Positions 28,017 to 37,783 of a stretch of 45,097 nucleotides of DNA are shown in pieces. Numbering within the stretch: the first letter of the stretch is position 1; each line of letters starts with the position of its first letter. The position numbers and the translations under genes were made by a program. This DNA comes from Bacteroidales bacterium. Lineage in GTDB: Bacteria > Bacteroidota > Bacteroidia > Bacteroidales > UBA932. The stretch lies in the NCBI GenBank assembly GCA_022508605.1, contig JAFLUX010000013.1, positions 1 through 45,097 on the forward strand, written 5' to 3'. Below the pieces are notes generated by a model. It did no database searches. It saw only the letters and a program-made list of their open reading frames with translations, and was not told the origin of the DNA.

Positions 28017-30439
28017 TTCTTCTTCAGCCAGCCGAACAGCGAGCGGCGTTTCTTGCCTGATTTGGAGTTGTCAGAGAAGTAATCGTCTCCGTCGTCATAT
28101 ACATAGCCGTAGCCATAGCCGTACAGACCGAATCCGTAGCCGTTGCGCCTGCGCACCTTGGGGCCGTTGAACACTATGGCCATATTGGTAAGCAGCTGCT
28201 TCTTGCTCAGTTCGTCGAGCCTGGGCAGTATGCGGCGGTCGAGCTGGCCGCTGCGCAGGATGAAGATGTTGGTCTCGACAGCGCGGTTGATAATCAAGGC
28301 ATCCGCCAGCTGCTGCACGGGGACGGTATCGAGCAGGATGTACTCGTAGCGCTCGCGCAACAGTTTGATGAATTCGTCGAAACGGGGACGCGACAGCAGT
28401 TCTCCGGGGTTGGGAGGAGTGGGACCGGCAGGCACGAAATCGACTCCCGGCTTCACGTCCTTGTGGATGATGTCTTCTATTTTGACATTCTTGTCGTACA
28501 GGAAGTTCGAGAGGCCCGTCACCTTGTGCTTGAGTCCGAACACTCCGGAAAGCGAACGCTTGCGCATGTCGGCATCGACCACTATCACCCTCTTTCTCGC
28601 ATCCGCAAGGCAAAGTGCCGTATTGGCCGTGATGAAAGTCTTTCCCGAATTTTGCGTGTAGGAGGTCATCGACACCACCAGCGGCGGTTCGTTGTCGGGA
28701 TCGAGGAACACCAGATTGGTGCACATCATGCGCATCGCCTCGGTGAAGAGATTGTGCGTCTCGGGATTATACACGAACGGCGACGGCTCCCGTGTCCCTT
28801 TCTTGTGGTGGGCAATCTTGCGTATGACCTTGTGCATTTCGTCGTTCAGCGGAATCTCCGCCAGGAAAGGCACGTCGATGTTTTCTTCTATCTCCTTGCG
28901 AGTGCGGACCTTGGTGTCGAGGAAGAGTCTCGCAATCAGCACGGCGGCGGGGATAAGCAGACCGATGAGCAGGGCAAGCACCATCATGCGCATGCGGTTG
29001 GGAGACACCGGAGCGTAACTGACCCCGGCAGGGTCCACCACCTGGATATTGTCATCGGCCATCGCTCGCGAGAGGGCATTTTCTTCACGCTTGTTGAGCA
29101 GGAACGTGTACAGGGACTCCTTTATGGACTGCTGCCTCAGGATGTCCAGCATTTCCTGCTGTTTGGCCGGCATTTCCGAGAATTTGGCCACTGCATCGCC
29201 TTCGCGGCGGTCGAGATCCTGCCTCGAAATCTGGAGGCTGGAAATCATGTTGTCGAGCAGGCCGAGTATATTGTGCTCCAGCGATGCCAGCTGCACCTCC
29301 GTCGCCTTGACGGCCGGACTCTCGAGGCTACTGGCCTCCACTAACTTCTCCCGCTTGAGGATGAGGTCGTTATACTGATTGATGACCCCGTCTATATTGG
29401 CATCGTCCAGGCCGGTGTTCGCAGGAATCATCTGGAAGCGGTCCGCGGACTCGTCTATGAAGTTCTTGACATAATTCGCCAGGGCGATGCGGGTCTCCAC
29501 GTTGATGATGGAGGCGCTGTAGCCGCGGCTCTGGTTCAGGTATTCTCCGGCCGCCTCCGTCACGCTCATCAGACGGTTGGACTGCTGGAAAGACACCAGC
29601 TCGCCCTGGACCCCGCCCAGCTCCTGCTCTATCACCCGCAGGCGCTCCTCGATGAACTCGCTCGTCTGGAGGGCCACCCTGCGCTTTTCCTTGATGGACT
29701 CCTCATTATACTTTATGATGAGCATGTTGAGGATATCGGCTGCACGCTGGGGGCTGAAATCCTCCTCCACAAGCGATATGATATTGCCCTCGTGTTCGAT
29801 TTCAAGGCGCGACAAAAAAGACCCTGCGGCGGCTGTCACCGGCACCTTTTCGATGTGCACCGTGCTCCCTATGTACTCGTCGTAGTGGGAGGTTGCCTCG
29901 AACACCACCTGTCCCCCGCCCAGCGACACGGTGTCTCCCAGTGCCGCCATGGTCAGGTCGCCTGCCCCGTCTATCTGTACGAAGCCGTTTTCAAGCGGGG
30001 TCACGGAAAGGTTGAACAATCCCGGATCGGAAGATTTGCGGTCGAAGCGCAGGACCACCGGAGAGCCGGTCTGATACAGTTCCACACTCCTGGCCTTGAC
30101 CATCTTGCTGTAGTAGACATCGGCGTTGAGAGAGGTCACCACCTGACCCATCAGCGACATGGAACGCAACTGAAGGTCCTCTTCGCTCATGTTGATCCTG
30201 TTGACCATCCTGTCGTACGTTTCGAGCTGGGCCGTCCGAATCGTAGTGTTCGGATTCTTCATGATGGCCGTAATCGAACTCTGATACATCAGCGGCATGC
30301 TGGCGTAGCGTATATAGGCGACGCCGACGGCAATGGCTATGCACAGCGCGAACCATATCCAGTTGCTGAACAGGTAAAGTACGATGTCGACCAAGTTGAC
30401 CTGTTCGTTGCGGGTGACTTTCTTGGGTGTATATTTCAT
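28013..30439 (-). CDS. Wzc-like polysaccharide co-polymerase and BY-kinase
   Basis: 808-residue inner-membrane protein that sets chain length and links polymerase to the Wza channel. Wzz domain with membrane helix 1 near residues 25-45, periplasmic coiled coil (about 230-440), helix 2 near 490-515, then the cytoplasmic BY-kinase. The kinase has Walker A (TQNSGKTF), A' (VIVVDADMRKR) and B (YILLDTVPV). A Tyr-rich tail lies at about 768-788, with seven tyrosines in some 20 residues, the autophosphorylation cluster. It is followed by a basic tail. Wza lies 4 nt upstream, HAD is coupled downstream. Confidence 0.95.
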   Translation of the reverse strand: MKYTPKKVTRNEQVNLVDIVLYLFSNWIWFALCIAIAVGVAYIRYASMPLMYQSSITAIMKNPNTTIRTAQLETYDRMVNRINMSEEDLQLRSMSLMGQVVTSLNADVYYSKMVKARSVELYQTGSPVVLRFDRKSSDPGLFNLSVTPLENGFVQIDGAGDLTMAALGDTVSLGGGQVVFEATSHYDEYIGSTVHIEKVPVTAAAGSFLSRLEIEHEGNIISLVEEDFSPQRAADILNMLIIKYNEESIKEKRRVALQTSEFIEERLRVIEQELGGVQGELVSFQQSNRLMSVTEAAGEYLNQSRGYSASIINVETRIALANYVKNFIDESADRFQMIPANTGLDDANIDGVINQYNDLILKREKLVEASSLESPAVKATEVQLASLEHNILGLLDNMISSLQISRQDLDRREGDAVAKFSEMPAKQQEMLDILRQQSIKESLYTFLLNKREENALSRAMADDNIQVVDPAGVSYAPVSPNRMRMMVLALLIGLLIPAAVLIARLFLDTKVRTRKEIEENIDVPFLAEIPLNDEMHKVIRKIAHHKKGTREPSPFVYNPETHNLFTEAMRMMCTNLVFLDPDNEPPLVVSMTSYTQNSGKTFITANTALCLADARKRVIVVDADMRKRSLSGVFGLKHKVTGLSNFLYDKNVKIEDIIHKDVKPGVDFVPAGPTPPNPGELLSRPRFDEFIKLLRERYEYILLDTVPVQQLADALIINRAVETNIFILRSGQLDRRILPRLDELSKKQLLTNMAIVFNGPKVRRRNGYGFGLYGYGYGYVYDDGDDYFSDNSKSGKKRRSLFGWLKKK

Positions 30440-30443
30440 AGGC

Positions 30444-31232
30444 CTAACGGACTCCCGTCCAGAGTAACATATAAGCGATGGCTGATACTGCGGCGATGGT
30501 CGGCGAAAGAATCTTCAGGAAAAGGTCCCCGTCCGTGGAAAGGCGCAGTCCGCGCGGTTTAACATATACCAGATCGTTCTGTTCGAGGTAGAACACCGGC
30601 GAGAGGTAGAGATCCTTGGACTGGAGGTCTATGGAATAGGCCGTCCGCTCGTCGCCGTTCGTGCGCACCACCATCACGTCCGGGAGCTTGGAATACTGGG
30701 TCGCGCCTCCGGAACGGGCCAGAAGCTCCAGGATATTGATCCGCTGTCCCTCCACGGACAGCACGCTTTGCCCTGTCTCGCCCAGCACGGTCACGGTAAA
30801 GTTGGTAAGCTCGGCTTTCACGACCGGGTCCTTAATGTAGCCGCGCGACCTTATGGCCCCGGCTATCATCTTCTGGACCTCGTTGAGCGTCAAGCCCTCC
30901 ACATGGAGAGTCCCGAGCACGGGAAACTCTATGTTCCCCCGGGCATCCACGCCGTAGGTGGAAGACAGAGGAGAGGTCTGCACGCCGTCCGTAAGACCGG
31001 CACCGGTATTGAAGGGGGTGGCCAGTTCTGCGTTGACACTGAAGACCTGGATGCTGATACGGTCATCGACCTTGAGTTTCAGCTCCGGTGCGGAAATCGC
31101 CTCATAAGGAACGTTGTACTCCAAATCCCGCAGATAGCTGATATCTGCCGGTGTGGCGCAGGCCTGCAGCAAGGCGAGAAGTGCGGCAAGCACGCCTAAA
31201 CGGCTAATTTGTCTTATCTTCTTCACATCCAT
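30444..31232 (-). CDS. Wza-like polysaccharide export outer-membrane lipoprotein
   Basis: 262 residues from the ATG at 31232. The signal ends in lipobox LLQACA. An N-terminal export domain (PF02563) with YLRDLEYNVPYEAISAPELKL is followed by a SLBB-like region (VTVLGETGQSVLSVEGQRIN) and a final hydrophobic helix (SPTIAAVSAIAYMLLW) that would be the outer-membrane alpha-helix. A start 7 codons earlier is also in frame. It begins inside the end of the glycosyltransferase gene (29-nt overlap). It forms the outer channel to the BY-kinase. Confidence 0.93.
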   Translation of the reverse strand: MDVKKIRQISRLGVLAALLALLQACATPADISYLRDLEYNVPYEAISAPELKLKVDDRISIQVFSVNAELATPFNTGAGLTDGVQTSPLSSTYGVDARGNIEFPVLGTLHVEGLTLNEVQKMIAGAIRSRGYIKDPVVKAELTNFTVTVLGETGQSVLSVEGQRINILELLARSGGATQYSKLPDVMVVRTNGDERTAYSIDLQSKDLYLSPVFYLEQNDLVYVKPRGLRLSTDGDLFLKILSPTIAAVSAIAYMLLWTGVR

Positions 31233-32370
31233 AAACAGTCTCAATTTTATCAATCATCCCCCGGAAAGTAAAGTGCTCCTCGAAGCGGGCCCTGGCACCA
31301 GATGCATAGTGCCGGTAGGATTCCCGGTCCGCACATATCTTCATCACGGCACCGGCCAGCGCCTCTGCATCCTGTGGCGGCACGTTCAGGCCCGAAACGC
31401 CATGCTCATTGACCCATGACACCCCGGAGTCCGGAATCGTGGTAGCCACCACCGGCTTGCCGCACGACATCGCCTCTATCTGCACTATTCCGAACGCCTC
31501 CGTCTTCATGCATGAACTCATCACGAAAACGTCGCAGGCACCGAAAAGTACAGGTAAATCCGCATCGGGCACATAACCCAGCAGTTTCACTTTACTCTCC
31601 AGGCCCAAACTCCGAATCTGACTCTCCAGCTTTTCACGCAGCGGTCCCGACCCTCCTATCAGCACGCAAAAATCATCACTGAGATATGCCGCGGCGCTTA
31701 CCAACGTGTCAAACCCTTTGTAAGGGACTAACCTTCCGAGCGCAAATATAAGTTTTTTATTTAAATATCGCACACAAAATATTTTGCTTGCCTGAATATC
31801 GTACCTTACGGCTTCCACTCCGATAGGAATGCAGCATGTTTTGCACTGCACTTCCGCAAGGTCTGCGGAAGCCTTCAGATATACCGGAGTGGTGCCTATT
31901 ATGCGCTCTGAGCGGCGAATCAGCCAGGACTGCAGCGGACGATAGAAAAATAGCAGGAACTTCTGCGACACGATATCGCTGTGCCAGTGCAGCACGACCC
32001 GCCCCTTGTATCCGCTCAGACGCAAGGCCAGCGCGGCCATGGGGTCGGGATGGTGTACGTGAATCAAGTCGTACTGAGCCGCATGGCGGCGCAGCCATAA
32101 GACCATGGCCGGAGAGATCATGGTGCCGGCTTTTTTGGCAAGGGCCGGCACGCAGAACACCCTGTTTTGCGGCCCCAAGGAAATAACGCGCATACCGCCG
32201 TCCACGGAGAGCGCATCCCGGTGTGCAGGATCGACTTCGTCGTTGCGCAACATTGCGCAAAGCATGTCGCACGGGATGCCGCGCCCGGCGAGGCCGCGGG
32301 TTATATCCCACATGACTTTTTCCACGCCGCCGCGGATAGGGTAAAACTTACCGAGTTGCAAGACTTTCAT
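31204..32370 (-). CDS. Glycosyltransferase family 4
   Basis: 388-residue GT-B enzyme. The N-terminal LGKFYPIRGGVEKVMWD is the classic GT4 start; the C-terminal half has FALGRLVPYKGFDTLV (donor domain entry) and EAFGIVQIEAMSCGKPVVAT, the E-x7-E motif. It adds a nucleotide sugar during repeat-unit assembly; the sugar cannot be told. The ATG at 32370 begins the conserved sequence, 23 nt inside the upstream gene. Confidence 0.93.
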   Translation of the reverse strand: MKVLQLGKFYPIRGGVEKVMWDITRGLAGRGIPCDMLCAMLRNDEVDPAHRDALSVDGGMRVISLGPQNRVFCVPALAKKAGTMISPAMVLWLRRHAAQYDLIHVHHPDPMAALALRLSGYKGRVVLHWHSDIVSQKFLLFFYRPLQSWLIRRSERIIGTTPVYLKASADLAEVQCKTCCIPIGVEAVRYDIQASKIFCVRYLNKKLIFALGRLVPYKGFDTLVSAAAYLSDDFCVLIGGSGPLREKLESQIRSLGLESKVKLLGYVPDADLPVLFGACDVFVMSSCMKTEAFGIVQIEAMSCGKPVVATTIPDSGVSWVNEHGVSGLNVPPQDAEALAGAVMKICADRESYRHYASGARARFEEHFTFRGMIDKIETVYGCEEDKTN

Positions 32371-33559
32371 ATAGCTCGATATAATTCCTGTAACAAGATT
32401 CTTTGCCGAAATGCGCCTCGGCATATTCGCGGCACCGCAAGGACGTGGCGCTCCGGTCGGCGGAGGCAAGCTCCCTGGCGCAGTCGAGCATGGCGCTGAC
32501 ATCGCCCTGGGGCACGACCCGCCCCGTATCCCCGGTCACGGCCTCCACACTGCCGCCGGTCCTGTATGTGACCACGGGCGTGCCGCAGGCTATGGACTCC
32601 AGATTCACCGTAGGATAATTGTCCTGCCAGGTCGGATTCAGCAGCACCGAAGACCGAGCATACATGGCGGCCAGCCCGTGCACGTCCTCCGTGCGCTCGA
32701 CCGTGAGCACCCCGGGGGGCACCCGACGCTTCTGCGCCGGGGTCATGCGCCCTATCAGCACGAGACGCTCATCGTCGCGCAGCAGACCGGTAAGCCGCAT
32801 CAAGTCCGGGAAACCCTTTTCTTCCAACCATATGCTCGCCACTCCGAGATACACAGTCCCCGCGTCCTTTTCCGCGGCCCGGGGACTGAACACATCGAGG
32901 TCGATGCCGTTCCGTATCACCCGAAACTCGTGTCCGGACAGGAACGAGGATGCCATCTCCTGCCGTATCCAGTCAGAGACAGGCACAAGCGTCAGATTGG
33001 GCAGCGACCCGAAAGCGTCCCGTTTGTCCCGCCAGTTCGCAGCCGAACGGTCGAACAGCCAGCTGGCCGGGAAAGAATGCTTCTGCGGGCAGTTCCCGCA
33101 TCCGGTGCGCCACTTTTCGCAGCGGGCATAGGAGTAATAGTAGCAATGCCCCGTGTACAGCCAGCAGTCGTGCACCGTCCAGACCACAGGCTTTCCGCTC
33201 TGCCTGAGGTAGTCGAAGAACAGAGGATAATTCAGCCAGTAGCCATGTACATTGTGGATGTGGATGATGTCGGGGTCGAGGGCCGATATCCGCTCCGTAA
33301 GCCGCTTTGTGGCCTGTATGGAAGCAAGGCCGTGCGCATCGAAAAGGCGCGTCGCCGCCGCATGCAGCAGCACATCGGCCCGGTTCCCTGTCGGCAGCAG
33401 GACGGAACTGTGCTGAGGCACGCCGTCCCGTCCCCCGCTGTAGGCGATATAGCTCTCCCACCCGCAGGATATGGCCAGCTCGCCGATTTCCCGCATAATG
33501 CGGCCCGTAGACGTGCTCTGCCTGACTACAGGGTTTATCTGCAATAGTTTTCTTGTCAT
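32348..33559 (-). CDS. Glycosyltransferase family 4 (WcaC-type)
   Basis: 403 residues, GT-B. It carries IIHIHNVHGYWLNYP and VVWTVHDCWLYTGHC with a CGNCP cysteine cluster, characteristic of the colanic-acid WcaC/Bacteroidota capsule group. The donor-domain motif is NYPTVNLESIACGTPVVTY. Overlaps upstream acyltransferase by 4 nt and the next GT4 by 23 nt. Sugar unknown. Confidence 0.93.
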   Translation of the reverse strand: MTRKLLQINPVVRQSTSTGRIMREIGELAISCGWESYIAYSGGRDGVPQHSSVLLPTGNRADVLLHAAATRLFDAHGLASIQATKRLTERISALDPDIIHIHNVHGYWLNYPLFFDYLRQSGKPVVWTVHDCWLYTGHCYYYSYARCEKWRTGCGNCPQKHSFPASWLFDRSAANWRDKRDAFGSLPNLTLVPVSDWIRQEMASSFLSGHEFRVIRNGIDLDVFSPRAAEKDAGTVYLGVASIWLEEKGFPDLMRLTGLLRDDERLVLIGRMTPAQKRRVPPGVLTVERTEDVHGLAAMYARSSVLLNPTWQDNYPTVNLESIACGTPVVTYRTGGSVEAVTGDTGRVVPQGDVSAMLDCARELASADRSATSLRCREYAEAHFGKESCYRNYIELYESLATR

Positions 33560-34434
33560 AATTTACCTCCGGCAACCACGCCAAGCACGCCGGGAGCGCT
33601 TTTTTTCATAATACGGTACACGCCCGTCAGAACCGCCATGGTAAGGATGAATACGGCGGCGAAAGTCCCCAGCAAGGCCCAAAAGCCCTCCGGAGCGAAC
33701 CATAGGGGAAGCAGTTTTTTCAGTGCCAGCGTAATCAGGTAGTGGTACAGATAGACGAAAAAGCACCACGCCTGCCACGAAGCGTCCGGAGGCCGTATTC
33801 CGCAGCCGGCAAGCAGCGTGTCGGCATAGGCGACCCACGACGGTTTCCACACGGCCAGCCATGCACCCAAAGCGAAATAAAAGTTGAACCACGGCCCCGG
33901 GGCCACGAAACGCCCGGCCAGCAGGACGGCCAGGACTCCCCATATACGGGCATAGCGGACAATAGCCCACGTGAGGGGCGCCAGCAGGACGGCGAGAAAC
34001 AAGTCCCTGATGAACCACAGGGAAAGGTTCACCGGTCCGGTCCAGAATATGAAAATCGGATTCTTCCATTCGTCCCCGAAATATCCGCCCATCAGTTGCG
34101 GGGTCCACCTGTTGGCCGCCCAGTACACGGCAAAGGCCAGCGCGTTTGCAATCAGATACGGAATAAGCAGCGAAACGGCGCGCCGGCGGATTTTCCCGAC
34201 GAAAAAACGTGCATCGGGACGCTCAGGGGCATTGCAGAAAAACAAAAAGCCGGAGAGCACGAAGAACAGAGGGACGCAAATCTCCGTGATGCCCATCATG
34301 ACCTTGTCGAAGACATCGAAAGAAGCCGAGCTGCCTATACGGTCCAGAAGTTCCGAATGCCGCAGGACGATGCCGCACGTGAGCAGGATTTTCAGCAGGT
34401 CTACTGCATGATATCGTTGAACAGTCGCTCCCAT
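33556..34434 (-). CDS. Acyltransferase 3 membrane protein
   Basis: 292 residues with about eight to nine hydrophobic helices. YHAVDLLKILLTCGIVLRHS at the N-terminus contains the catalytic His (…LRHS) of the acyltransferase-3 family, followed by VPLFFVLSGFLFF. Typical role: O-acetylation of a repeat-unit sugar. The start overlaps the upstream GT4 by 34 nt. GC matches the first half of the cluster. Confidence 0.9.
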   Translation of the reverse strand: MGATVQRYHAVDLLKILLTCGIVLRHSELLDRIGSSASFDVFDKVMMGITEICVPLFFVLSGFLFFCNAPERPDARFFVGKIRRRAVSLLIPYLIANALAFAVYWAANRWTPQLMGGYFGDEWKNPIFIFWTGPVNLSLWFIRDLFLAVLLAPLTWAIVRYARIWGVLAVLLAGRFVAPGPWFNFYFALGAWLAVWKPSWVAYADTLLAGCGIRPPDASWQAWCFFVYLYHYLITLALKKLLPLWFAPEGFWALLGTFAAVFILTMAVLTGVYRIMKKSAPGVLGVVAGGKL

Positions 34435-35534
34435 CGGGTCATGATTGCGTTTTCAGAATAAGTCTCCGACACCTGGCGGGCGGCAAGCGACATCCTGTGC
34501 AGGGCGCTGCTGTCCTCCATAAGGCGGAGCATGGCATCGGACAGACCTTTCACGTCTCCGTCCGGAACTATAAGGCCGTTTTCTTCCGTCCGTATTATGT
34601 CGGCCGGACCGCAGAGAAAATCGAAGCTCACCACCGGCAGGCCGCAGGACATGGCCTCTATCATGACCATGGGGAAGCCCTCGTAGTGCGAACTCATCAC
34701 CAGAAACTCGCTTTCCGCATATTCCTCCATTATGCGCTTCGTCGGAGCATTGAGCCGCACGGTCCGGGCAAGTCCGAGACCGTCTATCTGCGCCTGCAGA
34801 CGCTCCCTCCACTCTCCCTGCCCGAAAATGTCGAGCCGCCAGGAACTCCGGCAAGGCTCCGGCAGCAGGGCCCATGCGCTTATCAGCCTGTCGAAGCCTT
34901 TCTGGTAGTCGAGCCTCCCGACGGCGATGACCCTCCGCGTGCCTTCACGGTGTTCCGCAGCCGGAGCGGCCAGCGCAGCGTTGGGAATCACGCTCAGATT
35001 GGGCAGGGCGCCCCAAAAGCCGGCATCCTGCTGCGTCAGCACGACGAAGCTGTCGAAACGGCGCACTATTCTGCCGTCCTGCCACGTGCGGAAACGGTCT
35101 GCAAGTCCGAGCAGCCCCCGGCGTCCGTACTGCAAGCGGAAAAACTTGCAATAGTGCAGTTCCAATACTTTCCGGCTTCCGTCTTTTATGTCCGGAATGA
35201 AAGACGACTCGGAAGGATACAGGGAGACCACTATGTCGGCCTTTTCGCGATACAGAAGCTCGGACAAGCGGCGGCGGTGCTGTCTCCGCTTGCGGAAGTA
35301 TGAGAAAATCTTGGCCACGGGATGCCGGCCGTTGTCGGCAGAATACCCTATGCCGAGATCCGTCATGCGCACCTGCTCCGGAAAGGCGTAAAAGGGAGGG
35401 CGTCCGGCCTGGTCCGTGGTCACGACAAGCAGCTCGCAGCCGCCGCGCCCGACCCACCAGCGCAGCTTGTTCAGCAGCACCCTCTCCATGCCGCCGGGGT
35501 TGTACACCGACGCTATGCAGTAAACGATTTTCAT
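34401..35534 (-). CDS. Glycosyltransferase family 4
   Basis: 377-residue GT-B enzyme. N-terminal YNPGGMERVLLNKLRWW, donor-domain VIAVGRLDYQKGFDRLI, and EGFPMVMIEAMSCGLPVVSF (E-x7-E). The linkage is unknown. Overlaps the polymerase by 4 nt and the acyltransferase by 34 nt. Confidence 0.93.
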   Translation of the reverse strand: MKIVYCIASVYNPGGMERVLLNKLRWWVGRGGCELLVVTTDQAGRPPFYAFPEQVRMTDLGIGYSADNGRHPVAKIFSYFRKRRQHRRRLSELLYREKADIVVSLYPSESSFIPDIKDGSRKVLELHYCKFFRLQYGRRGLLGLADRFRTWQDGRIVRRFDSFVVLTQQDAGFWGALPNLSVIPNAALAAPAAEHREGTRRVIAVGRLDYQKGFDRLISAWALLPEPCRSSWRLDIFGQGEWRERLQAQIDGLGLARTVRLNAPTKRIMEEYAESEFLVMSSHYEGFPMVMIEAMSCGLPVVSFDFLCGPADIIRTEENGLIVPDGDVKGLSDAMLRLMEDSSALHRMSLAARQVSETYSENAIMTRWERLFNDIMQ

Positions 35535-36817
35535 CCGTGCTCAGGCTCGGCGGCCGACATTTCCGACCCTTCATCCGGCACATCGGACAGGTCATCGCCG
35601 GCTATGCAGAACAGCAGGGCATCTATGAAGAAAATATCCGTGGTGACCTTGACCCAGACTATGAACGTAAGCGCGACGAGCATCAAAGACGCTGCCCGGA
35701 AGTTCTTGAACTTGCGGTTCTGCACCAGGTGGCAATACAGGAAGAACACCGAGAACAGCACGAGTCCTATTATGCCGCAATAAAATATGAAGTTGCAGTA
35801 TCCTATGTCGGTGTCGTTCTGATAGACTCCGAACGTTCCCCGCCCTATGAGCCAAGTAAGGCTGTCCTTGGGCCACACCCACATCGTTTGGAGGTGGTCG
35901 CCAGAGTTCGTGCGGAACTCTCCCGTTTCGGCCCAGTTGAAGAAGGCCTCGAAGCCGAAACGCAGATACTCGTGGTAGGTCAAACTGTTGTAGTAATAAT
36001 AGATGCTGAAGCCAAGAACCCCTGCCAAAGCGAAAAGGAACGTCACATATATCTGGAGCATCCTGAGGGTGATGAACCCTCCCTTTCGCAGCCTGACGAG
36101 TGAAACCCCTATGTAGAGCAGACCGAGACCCGACCCGACAAGGGTCGTGCGGGAGATTACCGAGCCAATGATAAGGATGACCGAGAACGCGAGCAGCAAG
36201 AACAGCTGCTTGCGGCTGTTGCTGCGCAACCCCGTGTTGGTGGCGAACAAGTGGGCATTCAGCACCTGAATGACGGAGAAGCGTATGCCGGCCGGGTCGA
36301 GGGCGGCGCCTATGCCATACATGCGGTGAATACTTCTATAGTAAGAAGGCCCGACACAAAAGCGGTCCACGAACGCAGAAAAGCCGGCGTTGTTGTCTAT
36401 CAGAACAGCCGACACGCACTGGAACACCCCGGCGAGCGCAAGATAGCGGACGAGGATTTCCATGTCCACTTGTTCATTTGCCAGCCTCAGTGCGGCATAG
36501 ACGCCGTATGCGCCGGCCAGCCAGGTCGCAAAGGACACGATGTACATCACGTATGTCTTGTCGGGAGTATTGCTGACCGTTATGGAAAATAGGCACCAGA
36601 CCGAAAAAATCACGGAAAGCAGTCCGGCCATGAGCACGGAAGACGACAACTCTGCCGAGCCCCTTCTCAGGCTGTCGAAGACATAGGCGAGGATGCCGAA
36701 CACCGCCACTATCATTTTCGAATTTATCGACTCCGGGAGAAAGGTGAACGAGATGGGGAATACATAAAGACTCACCACCAGCGTCAAAATGGAACCAACT
36801 ATCAGTTTGCGTATCAT
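35531..36817 (-). CDS. Wzy-like O-antigen/capsule polymerase
   Basis: 428 residues with about 11-12 hydrophobic helices and a large periplasmic loop, the layout of Wzy. The loop region contains GDHLQTMWVWPKDSLTWLIG and IGRGTFGVYQNDTDIGYCNF, reminiscent of the G-x-x-T/D-x-G-Y/F motif of O-antigen ligase/polymerase proteins. It would join repeat units at the periplasmic face. Wzy proteins diverge strongly, so the assignment relies on topology and context. It is 9 nt downstream of the GT2 gene and overlaps the next GT4 by 4 nt. Confidence 0.85.
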   Translation of the reverse strand: MIRKLIVGSILTLVVSLYVFPISFTFLPESINSKMIVAVFGILAYVFDSLRRGSAELSSSVLMAGLLSVIFSVWCLFSITVSNTPDKTYVMYIVSFATWLAGAYGVYAALRLANEQVDMEILVRYLALAGVFQCVSAVLIDNNAGFSAFVDRFCVGPSYYRSIHRMYGIGAALDPAGIRFSVIQVLNAHLFATNTGLRSNSRKQLFLLLAFSVILIIGSVISRTTLVGSGLGLLYIGVSLVRLRKGGFITLRMLQIYVTFLFALAGVLGFSIYYYYNSLTYHEYLRFGFEAFFNWAETGEFRTNSGDHLQTMWVWPKDSLTWLIGRGTFGVYQNDTDIGYCNFIFYCGIIGLVLFSVFFLYCHLVQNRKFKNFRAASLMLVALTFIVWVKVTTDIFFIDALLFCIAGDDLSDVPDEGSEMSAAEPEHG

Positions 36818-36826
36818 CGGAAGCGT

Positions 36827-37783
36827 CTACCGGTATAAAACCCCGTAAATCAATTTGTGAACAATATAGTAATAAAGCCGCACCCCCATCCACATACGCC
36901 GTGAGGCCATGGACTGCAGCAGCCAGGTGTGCACCGGGAGGGAAGCCCTCGTCCTCGCCCGCCGGTTCGCTTCGGGAAACCAGGAGAACCAGGCTTCATA
37001 GTCGCCGGTGTCGGGACTTATCAGAAGCGGACGCTTGAGGTAGAGTTTCAGGTCCAGTATAGCATCGGCGGGAATGCCGCCCTCCACCGCCGCGAGATTC
37101 GTTTCTATCTGCCTGCGTTTTTCCGGGGTCAGTCCCTTGCTGATGGATGTGCCGCACACGGCATTGTACCTGTACAGCGGAACATGCAGCTGAACTGCGG
37201 AAGAAGCGCACATAAAGGCACGCAGCATAAACTGCATATCCTCCCCCATGTCGGCCCCGGGTATGAAGCGTATTCCGTTTTCCTCCACGAGGGCGCGCCG
37301 CACGAGAAAAAGCCACAGATTCCAGCGCATGATTCCGCCGGAAAGCGCCCGCAAGGCTTCTGCCGGAGTGCTGTAGTCGGCCTGACGCATCGTGCGTCCG
37401 TTCTTGTTCATCTCCAGGGTCCAGTCCCAGCCCACGATATCCGCAGGGGCGCCGGACAAGCGCGAGGCCCGCACCGCCTGCTCCAGCAGGTCCGGTTCGA
37501 GCGCATCGTCCGCATCGGCAAAAGCAAGGTATTCGCCGGATGCCTCATCCATAGCCCGGTTGCGAGCCTCCGCCGCGCCTCGGTTGACCTCCTGCCTGAC
37601 GAGTTTGCAGGGGATTCCGCCAGTGCGGCAGAAATCTTCAAGCATGGAGAGCGATGCATCCGACCCGGCGTCTTCTGCAAAAATCACCTCGAAATCGCGG
37701 AAACGCTGGGCACGAATGCTCTCCAGCATTGCCGGAAGGGTTTTTTCGGCATTGTAGACCGGAACTATCAGACTGACTTTCAT
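36827..37783 (-). CDS. Glycosyltransferase family 2
   Basis: 318-residue GT-A enzyme. SLIVPVYNAEKTLPAMLESI opens the fold; FADADDALEPD holds the metal-binding D-x-D, and the later DMGEDMQFM includes the catalytic acidic motif. Inverting transfer of an unknown sugar. Overlaps the GT14 gene by 4 nt. Confidence 0.93.
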   Translation of the reverse strand: MKVSLIVPVYNAEKTLPAMLESIRAQRFRDFEVIFAEDAGSDASLSMLEDFCRTGGIPCKLVRQEVNRGAAEARNRAMDEASGEYLAFADADDALEPDLLEQAVRASRLSGAPADIVGWDWTLEMNKNGRTMRQADYSTPAEALRALSGGIMRWNLWLFLVRRALVEENGIRFIPGADMGEDMQFMLRAFMCASSAVQLHVPLYRYNAVCGTSISKGLTPEKRRQIETNLAAVEGGIPADAILDLKLYLKRPLLISPDTGDYEAWFSWFPEANRRARTRASLPVHTWLLQSMASRRMWMGVRLYYYIVHKLIYGVLYR

